64,000 nucleotides of DNA, taken from assembly GCA_013398175.1 (NCBI GenBank), contig VZRZ01005967.1:1254962-1318961 (forward strand), given 5' to 3'. Shown here one piece after another: positions 37,886 through 50,309 of this stretch. This stretch comes from Climacteris rufus (Eukaryota > Chordata > Aves > Passeriformes > Climacteridae). A program made the translations under genes and the position numbers. The notes beneath the pieces were generated by a model that searched no databases, was not told the DNA's origin, and was given only the letters and a program-made list of their open reading frames with translations. How positions within the stretch are numbered: the stretch's first letter is position 1; every line of letters begins with the position of its first letter.

Positions 37886-38105
37886 GGGAACCACACAGTG
37901 CTTGAGAAAAACGCTGAGTGACTGAGGTCACTTAGGGCATAATTCAGCTCCAGTATGATCTTCACATCTACATGCACAAAAAAGCCCTGCTGAGAGTTTC
38001 TCTCTTTTTCTTTTTTTTTTTTCATGCATGTAATTTTTTTTAATCCCTTGATTCCAAAGATGGATAAATCTTTGGAAATTCTAACTCAAGTAGCACAATG
38101 CTTGA

Positions 38106-38157
38106 AGCACTAAATGTATCCAGTACTAAATGTACTATTTGTAGCACTAAATGTATC
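38106..38157 (+). repeat. Local duplication of ACTAAATGTA
   Basis: AGCACTAAATGTATC occurs at 38106-38120 and 38143-38157, with a third core ACTAAATGTA at 38125-38134. Irregular spacing suggests successive small duplications. Confidence 0.85.
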
Positions 38158-39414
38158 TATTATGGTCATCTGAATTATGGTCTGATTGAAAAATGTGCAT
38201 AAGATTTAGAGGCACATAGATAAATTAGAGAAAAAGGCATTTAGAGTCCTCGCTCTAACATAGCTGCCATGTTTCTTTAAAGAGTGAAAGAACTATAAAA
38301 GTGAAAAAATCTACATCTAACAGCTGAAGTTACTGCATTTCTAATTTGTAATACATCATGTCATAATCACATGTGATGCTCAGCATGACAAATAAAGACA
38401 GATTACCTAGCCAGAATAGCTTATAAAGTCCTAATGTTTGAAACACTTTCATAGGGTGTGGTGTTTACACTACGAAGAGTGCCATTAACTGCACTGTAAC
38501 TACTTCTGGAATAAAGCAGTGTCATTGACTTCAATGAGACTACTCATGGTAATAAGCACCGTGCCCAGTGGTGTCTGGAGACTACTATTATTGCTACTTA
38601 TGTGCACTTCATGTTGCAGTAGCCTCTAGAAGACAAGTCATGGACCTGGGCTCCACTGGGTTAATCACTATGGTGCCCAAAGTCAAGAATGAGAATAATA
38701 CAGAGAACAAAGAGAGGAAAGCTAGGATGAGAGCGAGAAGAATAGGAAACAAGTGTCTCAGCATTGTTACTTGGCAAGTTGCTGTGTATATTTCAGACTT
38801 ACAGTTTTTAAAAGCTAATAATAATGGCTTTGTTTAATCACAGCCACATTCAGCAGAAAAGTTATTTACATATTTTAAAAGACTCTGAAGGGCTCCTCCT
38901 ATCCTGGCTCACTTAGCCCTTTTCCTGCCCCTTTTCCCCACTGTGACTTTTGAAAGCAGGATCCACAGCAATATGTGCTTCTATAGGAATAAAAATTAAA
39001 AGACTTACATTTTATTGTGGTCGTGGTAAAAAAACTGTACACAGACCTTTTTCTTTGACTCCATTGTTTGAAACTTTGCTAGTTCCTTTTATTTTTTTTC
39101 TCACTTCCTCTTACTTGTATTTGTAGAGTGTGAGAGAGGTTAAGTGCTTTCAGTGTTTGATCAGTCACCAACTGAGAGTACCCTGGAAATCAATGTTTTC
39201 TACAAGTTGAGTTTTGTGACTATGTGCATATGAATGTGTGAATATGAGCATATGAGTAATTGTTAAGAATGTGCAAGTGTGTTGTGGTAATTCTTTTCCT
39301 CCATTCATGGCCTTTTCAAAGGATAAAACATTAAATTGATCTAGAGGAAAGAAATATAATTAAAATCCCCTTAAAAACTAATTTCCTAGACCAAATATGC
39401 ATCAGAATGTTGTA

Positions 39415-39435
39415 GGGGAGGGGGAATAGGGGGGG
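39415..39435 (+). repeat. G-rich tract, possible G-quadruplex
   Basis: Runs of 4, 5 and 7 G separated by A and AATA. The 7-G run can be split, so four G-tracts are available on the plus strand. A run of about 16 T follows at 39454-39469. Quadruplex formation is possible in principle but is not shown. Confidence 0.6.
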
Positions 39436-41796
39436 TTAATACTGCTGTAGCAGTTTTTTTTTTTTTTTTAAAGCATCATTCTTTACAAATACATGAAGTG
39501 TGGGAGGAAGGAAGGACTTGTGGTTTTGGCACTTGACTGGTAAGCTCACAAGAGCTAGAATCTGTTTCCAGCTCTGCCACAGACTGTTCATAGATGCTAT
39601 CACAGTGAAAATAATAAATAATAATAGTTATGAGCACTTCTGCAAATTATTATCATCTTTCTCTGGTTGTAAAAAGGGAATAAAAACAGTACTACCCTCC
39701 TAGTGCATGATTCTTAATGTGCTGATGTTGTAAGAAGACTAAAGGTGCCCAGTGTGGTGCTGTGCAGGGATCCTCTGGTGAGCGTGGATACCTGGGGCAG
39801 CACTGGGCTTGTGAGCCCTGGTGCTTTGGCCAGCCCAGGTCTCACTTGGCTGAGACACAACCTTAGGGCAGGCTGACATCAGTGAAGAGATTAAATAGCA
39901 TTATCACAATGGAAATTCATTTCTGAGGGGCTTCAAGTAATAACGTTTCTTTCTGAAATTTAAAAGGATTTTGACAAGAGTGGTTAGGAGATGCCAAAAT
40001 GTATGTTAAGGTGCTCAATTCAGTGTTTTTAGTCTAAAATATTTTCTGTGCAAAAAAATCAGTGGGGGATCTGATGTGTCATGATTCTTCCAGTTATCTG
40101 GCTAGGTTTATGCACCCTGATCCAAAGTGAACATACATGAAAAGAAAAAGCACACTGTTTTTCTACTGATTTTAGAGATGACAACATTGGGCCAACAATG
40201 ACTGCCTTTGAAATTTCTGCCCCAAAATTCCCCATCCATGGGACTCTCCATGGACTGCTACTTCCTACATTATCTTCAGTAAAATACTTTGTTCTAAATC
40301 TTCTCCTGCCTTCATCTCATAGTAGATCATTTTCATTAAGAAAATACTGTTTTATAAAAAGCAGTGATGAAAAAAGTGCCAAGTGGATTTTCCAATGAAT
40401 CAAATCTCTGCAGAAAAACTACATTGTAAAAAAAATTATCCCCACTACATTCTTGAGAATAAAGTTGATTTTGCTTTCCTTTTTAAACAAATATTTCCTC
40501 AGCATTTGGAGCTTGTAATTCCCCTGTATTCATAATCTTGTTTAATTTACTTTCTCTTTGTTGGTTTGTTCGGGTTATTTTTTGTTGTTGAATTGTTTTT
40601 CAGATATTGATGTAGAATAACTCCCTTTTTTGATTTCTGTTTGCTATAGGATATTGTCCACAGAGTCCATCAAAACATATTTGATTCTTAGTATCCTTAA
40701 ACATCAAGTGCTTAAATAATCTAAGTCTGGACTCTCATGTGTAACTTTACTTACGTAGCTGTAATGCTAATATTTTTACCATTATTCTTTTTCATAGATG
40801 ATAAATTCACACAAAATCACTATGATGTCTGCTTTCCTGCATAAGTTAGACCATATAGCTCTAGCAAGCTTATTCCTGCATTAGGCTTAAGGATTTATAC
40901 TAGAATTGAGATATTCCTCTTAATAAGATATTGAGTTTTGATTTAAGATCCCTAATTACAAAAAATTTAACATATCCCTTGAAAATCTGATTCACAGGAT
41001 GGTTATTCTGACTGTTATAAATGTGTCAGATTGAACTTTGCCAGTTACAGCATATTTTTTATTTATTATTCTAAAGCCAGGGCTTAATACTCTGATGTAC
41101 CTTATAACATCAACCTTCTCCAAGGGGGAAAACATATTATGAAGCTGCCTTACTGCCAAATGCACCATTTATGGAAGAAGATGGTATTCTGCAACAGGAC
41201 TAGAATCCAAATTTAGCCTTATTGTGAGTTTTAGTCTATAGATGTGCCTATTTCTGACAGATAAATAAAGTCTAAGTCTACTGTCTTGTGGCCTGAGTAA
41301 AGATATAATAGGACATGATACCTGGCAGAGTAGAAGTAGGTGATGGACTGAAATGGGGAAGAGACACAATCACAAGTTCATTTTTGAAGTTACATGTTTT
41401 TGAGTGCATACTATTTACTGCATTCTCATTTTGTATTTAATTTGTATAGTTTAACTTCAATCAATTGGCATGGGAATGGTGGTCAGGTCTGAAAAGAGAA
41501 TGGAACTGATTCATATTCATCATAGATCTAACATGCTGAGCAGTGTCTGGTCTTTGATTTTGTAAAGACTCCTCAAGATATTTGATATTAGGCTACAAGT
41601 CACGGAATGTACTGTTGTAACTTGCACAACATCCTAAATAATTTTGAATTGGCTTGTGTTCAGTTCTTATGATTTTTTGGGCTTCCTTTTTTCTAATGTA
41701 CATAAATTATTCTTCCCAATCCCATTAATGTTAAATATGCTTTCTGAGCTGTCTTCCAAGAACCTTTTATTTAACAGTCTACCTGAGATAAATGAC

Positions 41797-41813
41797 TTTT
41801 TTTTTTTTTTTTT
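41797..41813 (+). repeat. Poly-T tract
   Basis: Seventeen T. It is not next to a recognisable retroelement. Confidence 0.9.
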
Positions 41814-43229
41814 AACTTACAACACCTGAATAAAAGACCTTTGGGGCTTGCTGTCTTTGTATTATGATTTATTTGTTCATGTGAAAAGATTGCACTATAT
41901 AGCAGGTCTACTTTTCTCCCTGGTGTACTAATATAGCTACCTTTATCTGTCCTCATATTGAGAAATCCTGCCCCAAAGAGCTGAGAGCAAAACCCTGAGC
42001 AGTTTCCTGTCCACCTCTTCAGACTCTGGTGCCTACCACAACATCTCTGGAAGAGTCAGTTTCACTGGGATGACTTGTAAGAAATGGGGGAACTGCTAGG
42101 ACTTCCAGTGCTTACTCCTGCAGTAGCAGTACTGGAGACACATCAACTCTCCATCCATTCCCACCCATCCTTATCCATATTGTTTTTCAGGGAATTTGCC
42201 CCTGCAAAAGCACCTTCGTCATGTCACTGCACACCCTTAGTATTTTATCAAAACCTACAAATGGTAAGAACATCCTATGATTGTTGGCCAACCAGGTCTG
42301 GTTGCTTCAGACCCTGCAGAGCAGCAGTGTGGGAATGGGTAATATCAACCATCCATAAAAGGGTTGGTGGAATGAGGAGCTACAAGCTTTCTTCTCCTCC
42401 TGAATGAGACAAACCTGCTCCTTTCCTAAGAGAAACAAATCTTTCTCTGAAATTGTACCCTGGATTTTCACTTGTATGTCCTTGATTACCAGAGAAAGCA
42501 AATACAAAGGCATAATTTACTAGTCAATGTTCTACTTTATTCTTTCAAAACTCCTTTTATATTGCTTGCTTTTGCCTCAATGAGGATACTACGTGAGCTT
42601 CAGATACAGGCTTTTGAAACTATATAATTTTAGGATCACATTTAGTTAGCTCAATGTAGATGATAGCAGAAAGTTGTAAGTTTCTAAATATGCAGCTTCT
42701 GTGATAGACCCTAAATACAAACTATGCATCTAGTGATCTGAATATGTGTTAATCTCATAGCTGAGCAGCTTTGTTTTTTTAATAAATCTGAATTAACATG
42801 ATGTGCACTTTTTATGTAAATTAGAGATGAGAGACTTTGTGGAAGAAGGTGGATTTAAGAAATACTTTTAGCAAATAAGGAAGCAGTTACAAGTAAGATG
42901 TTTTATCATGTATAGCTGCATATTTAAATAGTACAGAAAGGAATGCTTATAAATTAGAGAAAACAGAATAACATGAAATTTGAGATAGAAAAAACCTTTA
43001 AGCAAAAATTGTCAAAGGTTCATTTCTTCAGCAATACATCTGGACATGATCTGAACTAAGACAGGAACAATCCTATGCCATATTTTCCACGGGTGATACA
43101 CAGTCCAGTTCAAAGGGGTATGTTGCTGCAGCAGGATGCTCTGCCTAGAATGGGGAGAACAACTCGAACAATGCCCTATTTGCAAGGCTATCAGTAGTAA
43201 ATGAAGAGGGAGTGTCATGCTGCTTTTGG

Positions 43230-44020
43230 TGTTGAACAATGCTGAAACCAGCCTGACTCATCAATCCCAAAGCTGAACATCCTGATATTGAGATAAGATA
43301 TGATAGACCTGGTAAAATACCCGGATAAAGGACTAAACAGGTGATACTACTGATAACTTATCTAAAGCTGCTGAGCTGACACAGCTGGCCTGGAGATATA
43401 TGACAGTCATATATAAAAGCCCAGTCCCAAATTTTAACAGCAGGGTCTTCTAACATATCCTTTGTCGGGGTATATGTGTGGAGATTCCTCCCTTGACAGG
43501 GGACGACCCTCAAGGTTACTCTGGAAGCTGAGCAAAAGAGACTTGCTCAGTGTCGTTGGAATGAGTGAGTAACAACATTAATCTCTGCTTAATAATTGGC
43601 TGTGCCAGCTTTAATAAAATTGCTTTAATACAATTGCTTTAATATAATTTCTTCAATATTGCTTCATATTGCACTATATTGTAATAGTTATTATAGTTCC
43701 TATAGTCTGTAGTAAATAATTCTGATTAAGATCTTTTTATCTAATAATTATCATAATAAATCGTATATATCTATATAAATATATCTGGTTTGCCATCCTT
43801 AATTCTGCAGGACAAAGTTGCATAAAGGTTCAATTACACCTGTATAATCCTTTACATATAAACCATTCACAAATTCTGGGGCTAACACTGGATCCAGCCA
43901 CACATTGTCTTCTCTCTGAGGAGGAATTTAGAAATCAAGGGGGTCATTTTTGCACCTCTTGACTCAACGGGAAGGCTTCTTGAATAAACTCTGTCTGAAG
44001 CTCCCACTCTGCCTCTGACA
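43230..44020 (+). mobile_element. Probable ERVL-type solo LTR
   Basis: The sequence opens TGTTGAACAATGCTGAAACC and closes CCCACTCTGCCTCTGACA, so it has the TG...CA ends of an LTR and a length of about 790 bp. It contains a TATA box (TATATAAAAG near 43411), a T/A-rich middle with ATTGCTTTAATA repeats, AATAAA at 43755-43760 and again at 43983-43988, and the segment CTGGTTTGCCATCCTTAATTC. I remember this order of landmarks from bird ERVL-like LTRs. No retroviral genes are adjacent. The bases just outside (TTTGG on the left, GTTGC on the right) do not form a target duplication, so one edge may be wrong or mutated. Confidence 0.62.
43396..43420 (+). promoter_or_regulatory. TATA box with overlapping 19-bp palindrome in LTR
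   Basis: ATATATGAC, a central A, and GTCATATAT form a perfect 19-bp dyad at 43396-43414. Its right end runs into the TATA box TATATAAAAG. It sits where the U3 core promoter of the LTR is expected. A dimeric factor could bind such a dyad, but that is inference. Confidence 0.5.
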
Positions 44021-44319
44021 GTTGCACGACAGAAAACTGAGAAATACCACTACTTCTCACCACTATGTCCACTGCTGAGGCTGAAAATTACTGGGAAGTG
44101 AGACAAAAAGTCTGTGAAGCCCTATTTTGAAGACCTATTTTGCCCACCTCTAAGTGAGAACAAGGTTATTTATTATTTCATAATTACTATTTTTCTGTCT
44201 ATGGTAGTGTCAAACATCTCAGACAAAAAGATTTGTAAATATAACTCCTATTTAACTGTAACAGATTACTATTATTGTCTTGTAATTGGCTGCGCATACT
44301 GTAATGTTCAATGTACATA
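44021..44319. other. Short gene-free gap between LTR and CR1
   Basis: AT-rich, no recognisable feature. Confidence 0.55.
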
Positions 44320-44612
44320 CATAGAACCATAGAATATGTCGAGCTGAAAGGGATCTATAAGGGTCAAGTTCAACTCCCTGCTCCTCACAGGACTACCTAA
44401 AACTAAACTATAGGACAAGAGCATTGTCCACATGCCCCTTGAACTCTCTCAGGCTTGGTGCCATGTCCATCTTCCTGGGGAGCTTGTTCCAGTGACTGAT
44501 CGCCCTCTTGGTGGTCCTAATGTCTAGTATGAACTTTCCCTAATTCAGCTTCACTCCATTTCCTCATGTCCCACCACTGATCACCAGAAAGAGGAGATCA
44601 GCACCTCCTACT
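44320..44612 (-). mobile_element. CR1 LINE, 5'-truncated 3' end
   Basis: The plus strand reads CATAGAACCATAGAATATG (reverse-complemented CR1 octamers), then GAGCTGAAAGGGATCTATAA. It continues with CATGTCCATCTTCCTGGGG and AGCTTGTTCCAGTGACTGATC, and fades after GAGGAGATCAGCACCTCC. This is the 3' part of a CR1 subfamily different from the two at 4 and 6 kb (different middle wording). It is about 290 bp and on the minus strand. The break is a normal 5' truncation. Confidence 0.85.
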
Positions 44613-47219
44613 ACAGTGTTTATACATTTAAGAATGACTCCATGCTGGGACTTTCCGACTTTCTTTATCGTGGCTTTACTACCCTGGGCCCTCCTAAGCA
44701 ACCTTAGTTCCCTCTGAGAGAGGAAGTGATCTGTGATGGATGCCGGGAAATCGCCTTTGGACACCGTGTTGGACCCAGTATTACTAAAGAAACAGTTGCC
44801 ATCTCTCACCCATAAACTTCTCTCTGTGTCCCACATCCACCCTTTCCCTGACCGAGGCTTTAGTCTTGTGGCTCTAGGTCATAAGAAGCTTTATCATGTA
44901 TATTATCAGATAATTGAGTATAGTCTTTTGTAAGAGTTACATCAGGTAATATTTAGAAATGCATGCAATCCACAAAAATGAATTTGTCTCCACCTGAAGC
45001 AGCTCATATCGAAGAACCTGCTATCAGGAAATAATTTCCTTTAAGAATATGTAAGCTGTTTCACTCTAAGGCTATTTAATATCATCAAATAAGGGTCTCT
45101 CAGAGAACTGGTAAGGGAGGAGAGAGCGAGATGGAAAATTTGAGCAGACTGCAAGTTATTAATTTTTAGGAGATACTTTTCATACTGTCCTCACCCACTC
45201 AAAAGAATGTAGGTGTGGAGAACTACAGGCTCTTTCACCTAGAAGATTAGATTAGAAGTTAAATCCTTAAATTATCATTGCAAATTTATAATATATTTCT
45301 CTACAAAGTGCAGAAGCAATGTAAAAGCTGTAAACTATAATCCTGTCCATTTCTAATGCAGTCATTGAAATACAGTTGGACTATTTTTTTTCCTCTCGAG
45401 TGACTGTATAAATTACACAGCAGTAAAGGTTTTGTCTTGACTTTTTTTAAATCTTCTAGTATGTGAAATTCCATTAAATGTTCTTTAGTTAAAGGAAGAA
45501 GCTTGGCTGCCTTTTGCCCACAGCTAAACCATTATGGTCTGCAATTCTTTTAACTACTGAAGATGTTCTGAAGATGTTTCCTCATCTTCTTGATACATTC
45601 TCTCTTGGATACATAAAGATAGCAGAGTCACCACCTAAAGAGTCAGAGAGGGACTGGATGAACAGTGTGAAGGAACTCTTTTTTTCTTATTGGTCATTGG
45701 TAAGTTTTATACCATTAGTTACAGAAAAAAAAAAAAAGAGATGGAAAAGTTCTAAATCATCCAGTCCAGCTCCTCCTCTGTGCTACACTTTGTATTCCCA
45801 ATGCTACACTTCATATTTTTGCTCAGAAAAAAATGCAGGGTTTGCATTTCTTCCCATATGAGCTTATTTCATACCACTGTTTCATGCTTTAAGTTCCACT
45901 CAGGGAATCCTAAATAATTTCTGTCCATCCTTTCCACTGTACTTGCCAGATATTTGTAGGGTGTTATGTTTTCCCCCAAGCCACCGTGTCGCCAGTTTTT
46001 CTCTCCATGGTATAGTAGGGCTGTTAGACCCATCTACAATTACGGCTGCCATTACTTCTTGTTAGTCTTGCTCCATGCTGATATGTCGACCTTTGACCAT
46101 TTGGACAGAATTCTTAGTCTCTACATGAACGTCTTGTGCTTATTTCTTTGGAGAGTATAGAACAGCACAAATCAGCCTTCCCTAAGACTGGGATTAAGGG
46201 GAAAAAAATCTGTCACAAGAGAGAAAAAAATACATTCTTTCCTCTTGAGAAGCCGCAACAAACATGTGCCTTGCAGCACACACTTGACTTTCAGTTTCTG
46301 GAGAAGATGATCCCTACAAGTAGGCCTATCCTTTTCATCACCCTCTAGCAACTCTGTCAAACTATGCAATTTCAGAGGAAAATACAATTTGCTCCTTACA
46401 CAGGTTTAACAGACCCTTGTTATATTGATTACATTCTTTAAAACTTTTACCTTAATTCAGCAAGCTCAGCAACAACAGAGCTCTTACACAACCTCGTCTC
46501 CCCTTGAGTGACTGAGCTTATTTTAAGAGAGCTGAAAAGGTAGAAAAAGCCTTTATAACTTTTGTCCCAACTGTTCATGCCTTTATGGGCCTGAATATCA
46601 CACATGAGAGCAGGAAATTAGGGTTTTGTGTGTTCTCATCATTCCCTTCACTATGAAGTTTGTTGGAGGTAAAGAAGGATGGCCTGACTAATGTGGAGAG
46701 ATGAGGAAGGTGGGAAGTGCTAAGAGGAGACTAGAAGAAGGAAGCAGTATGAGCCAAAAGAGAAGCTTAAGGAGCATGGAGCAACGATTATGAACAAACA
46801 GAAGAAGTGTCAGGCTGTGGATGGAGGAAAGGATAAGAGATAGTGGAGGCAGGAGCTGTGGCAAGCAGAAGACCAAAACAGGGATCAGACAAGCAGAAGT
46901 AAACATGAGCCAGGATGTGAGTCTGGAAAAATACACTGTTGACAGATCATACAGCTACAGGCTGTATCATCATGAATATTCACAAAGGGACTGAGCTAAA
47001 ATTGCATTGGCATTTCCTACCACTTGAATGCTTGATTTTGCAATCTGAACAGTCTTTAAACGTAAATTTTTAAATGAAACTCTCTGTAGATATATAGTCC
47101 AGAGTCACGTATTTAGATTATGCTATGTACATATAATCATGCTTAACTTCTTTGTATGGAGATGCAATGATACAACTTGCTCCAGGCTCAAGCCTTGAGC
47201 TTTTTTCACGTGTCCATAG
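44613..47219. other. Gene-free segment; unexplained moderately GC-rich part at 44.6-44.9 kb
   Basis: The first 280 bp after the CR1 contain several CpGs and a 90-codon minus-strand open frame running into the CR1. This might be an unrecognised part of the same CR1 or another repeat. The remainder is AT-rich with an A run at 45724-45737. No gene is called. Confidence 0.45.
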
Positions 47220-47455
47220 CCTCAGTCTTATTTGATCAGCATGTAATAATTCTGTCATTCTTCTCTGAATTCCTTCTAAATTACTAAGGAGGTGCCCAAG
47301 ACTGAATATAATAATTTGTCCATGGTCAAACCAGAGCTATAGGGAAATAATGTTACACTATATATCTTCTTGCATAGTTGATACTTCCGTCAGCTATACT
47401 CTTTAGCTGCTATACTACACTACAAATTCAACTATAATTACATGTTCTGCATCAT
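47220..47455 (-). mobile_element. Ancient CR1/L3-like LINE fragment
   Basis: In antisense the segment follows the order of old CR1/L3 3' sequence: TTCTGTCATTCTTCTCTGAATTCC, GGTGCCCAAGACTGAATA near 47292, and TGGTCAAACCAGAGCTATAG near 47324. CTTTAGCTGCTA follows near 47401. Divergence is high, so the element is old. Assignment is from memory and the edges are approximate. Confidence 0.52.
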
Positions 47456-48529
47456 ACCTCTGTTTCATTAGTGCTTCCCTGCTGGCTTCTCTGTGCTGCC
47501 ATGCGTGTTTCTACATGGAAAACAATCCTCTGTGTGTAAAGGTGGGATGGGGGTGGAAGTAAACAGAAGAACACAAATAATAATTCAGATGAAGTGGCAG
47601 AAGTTGATCTACTATTCCAGAAGTTGTTCTACTGGTTGACTCTACTGGTGGTTCCACCACTCTCCAAGTCAAAAGGGAAGTCTAGGGGATTAAAAAAAAC
47701 AGTTTGGCTTAAAGGGAAATTCAATCTTCTGTAAAGACTATAAAAAATATTGTTTCTTTCCAGTATGTGTCTATCTAAAACTATCTGATTACATAAAGAA
47801 ATAGAAAGATGACAGCAGTGACAATAAGTTAGGAAATATACAAATTTGAGGTGGAGACCAAAAGAAGTCAGAAAAAAATGGGTCAGGGAAGTTAAAAGGA
47901 AACAAAAAGAATACATTAGGAATATTGAGGGCAAACAGAATCAAAATGACAGTGTTGACTGATTACTAAAACTTTTGACTAATGGACAAACAGCAAAAGT
48001 GCTAAATAACTGTGGTTTATGTTTTAAAATCAGCAAGTCCAAATAACATGTATGTAATAACTTTTAAAGAGATGGCTAGGAAACACTGGGAAAAAAAGAA
48101 CAGTCTAAAATAAAGGTAATACTGTACTAACAAATAAGAGAATTCTGATTTTTCTGAGTCTTCACAACCATTAGTTAACAAGGTCAGTTACTTATAATGT
48201 TTTAGCAATTTCTTGGGCAGGATATAAAAGATATATGTTTTAGATGCTGCACAGATTGAAAGAAAGATAAATAACACAGAACACAGAATTGGTACAGAAT
48301 GACCTAGTAAGCTAGTTGTGGTGAACCAGAGTGTTTCAGGATGGGAAAATGCAATGTTGTGAACACAAGAACAAGGAAAGCAATCCATTAAGAATTGAGG
48401 TCATGGTCTGAAATAGTCTTAGATGGTTGAGTTGGATAGTCAGCTTAATGTGACTTGTAACAGTGACATTGTAGACAAAAAGCCACTTTGGAAATATTCA
48501 TTTGCCAAAGTTAAATTACCCCTGCACTG
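47456..48529. other. Gene-free segment
   Basis: No recognisable gene or repeat. A 101-codon minus-strand frame near 47.6-47.9 kb has no recognisable similarity. Confidence 0.5.
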
Positions 48530-48860
48530 GAATTACTGTGCCCAGTTCTGCTGCTCGTGATATAGTAGATGGAAGAGTTCAGGGTTCCTAGGGTACTAAT
48601 ATATATGGGAGAACATAAAGGATTTGATTTGATATATACATATATACACAGATGAGAACAAAATTTGATAATAAAGGGTTTTTCAGTCTAGCAGACACAA
48701 CACGATCTAATGGCTGGAAGGAGAAGTCAAACAAATTCCATGAGAAATATGGAACACGTTTTTACCATTAGAACGAAGTGCCAAGCGTTGTGGTATAGCT
48801 TCTATCACAGGAATTACTTTTATCAGGGTTGGATGCCTTACTAAACCACAGCTGTTGGAG
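48530..48860 (+). mobile_element. Ancient CR1/L3-like LINE fragment
   Basis: Plus-strand landmarks of the old CR1/L3 3' region occur in the right order. They are TACTGTGCCCAGTTCTGCTGC-like sequence at 48535, TTTTCAGTCTAGCAGACAC at 48680, TCTAATGGCTGGAAGGAGAAG at 48707 and GTTGGATGCCTTACTAAA at 48829. Divergence and small gaps indicate great age. The element is a dead remnant with no open frame. Confidence 0.6.
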
Positions 48861-50309
48861 ATGAAGCAAGAATTAAATCAGAAAAAAAACTTAAGCCCAT
48901 ATTGCCATTATACATTAGAGAATAACTTATGCTGTTCTTAAATTCCAGTAATATTTTACCCTGGATGCACAAATCTGAATATTTCCGGGTTTAACATGCA
49001 TAGGTGATTTTTGCTTTTGTGTCTCTGACTGCAAAAACTAATAATAGAGATTATTGGTATTCTTGTGGCAACTCTGAGATATAATAATTAAAACAACCTA
49101 ATATAGGCATGATTCAGGCATATGTCCCAGACCTTAGGAGACTTGGTAGAGCCAAAAGTTTGAAAACAAGTCAAGTCATTGTTTAATTTTGAGTGTGTGC
49201 CTCTAGAGTTTCTGAGTTTCAAACCCCAATTACTACTTTTTGTAGCTGCATGATTGTTCTTTTGAATTTATTCACTGGCTGAACTTCCAGTAGTTCAGCA
49301 AAACTGATGAGACTAAGCTTATCTGTAAATTTTAGCCCATATGTACTCCTGTGATGAAAATGCCCTTAATTATACAGGAAGTACATTCACATAAACAAAC
49401 ACATTGAAAATGTATTGAGAAAGGGTTCCATTTACTCTTTGAGTTATAACAATATTAGCTGCAATGATTATAGGCAAACTCACAGGTTATTCTCTTAATA
49501 AGCACATAGACATAATTTGATACCCAGTAAATAGCTGCAGGAACACTTTCAGAAGTCTCTTTAACACAAGGCACACATATCAGACAAGCACATCACAGTG
49601 CCCTCTGTGAAACCCTGATTGGCTATTTCTTTTAGTCAGATGAAAAGTCTCTCAGTGTCTCATTCTTGTCTCTGTAGCAAGTTTTTGTATCTTATAGATC
49701 CTACAAAGAACAAACAAAAATGAAAGTAAGTCTAAGCAATTCTCTATCCAGTTGACATTTGGCTATTCAATTAAATCAGACACAAGCTAAAACATTAGTG
49801 GCAGCAATGTTCTATATCTGACAGATGTAGGAATGGTCATATCAGCAGGACACTAGAAATGTGACCATTTCAGGGCATTTCTAGGAAACAAATAATATAA
49901 TATGAGAGTGATGACCCACTGAAAATAACCTATGTGAAACATACACATCAAACCAGTTATTCAACATGCTCTTGCTATTTTCTTTGACGTTGGGTGCTGC
50001 ATAGCCCTTACTACCCTGAGCACTCCTGAGTGCAGGTATCTGTTCCTCCCCTCTGAAAGGTTGTGTGCAAATCCTGTTGGGGTGGGGCACCAGAGATAAA
50101 GACACTGCAACTTGAAAACGGTGACAGCTGCTGAGCTGGCATCACACGCTTGAGATGAGTGTCCAGAAGCAATTTATCAACCTTTTGCTCTTCATACTTA
50201 AAAATGTTTTAAGACTCTGGGATCGTACTCAGGTGTGTGTGCCCCTCATGTTTTAGGGTCATGGTTGCAACACGGTTCAGGAACGTATTGAAGCATCACT
50301 CATTTACAC
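48861..50309. other. Gene-free segment
   Basis: AT-rich sequence with no recognisable feature until the GC-richer block beginning near 50.3 kb. Confidence 0.5.

Larger units (their letters stand above)
37886..43229. other. Gene-free segment
   Basis: AT-rich DNA with short repeats listed separately. Open frames of up to 107 codons (42084-42407 plus) are unrecognised and probably not coding. Confidence 0.5.

Noticed and set aside
37716..38025. Minus-strand hydrophobic open frames (many F, V, L, C)
   Set aside because: They are translations of the (AAAC)n microsatellite and neighbouring A-rich DNA.
44613..44890. Extension of the 44.3 kb CR1 or retroviral gene piece, with a faint resemblance to 49990-50100
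   Set aside because: Shared wording such as TACCCTG.GC.CTCCT is short, and no consistent alignment or protein motif emerges.
45738..45790. Possible old CR1 tail (AAATCATCCAGTCCAGCTCC)
   Set aside because: Only about 30 bp resemble CR1, with nothing supportive downstream. Too short to annotate.
46688..46936. 82-codon Leu/Ser-rich minus-strand frame
   Set aside because: It is the reverse of a purine-rich stretch (GAAG/GGAG). Composition alone explains it.
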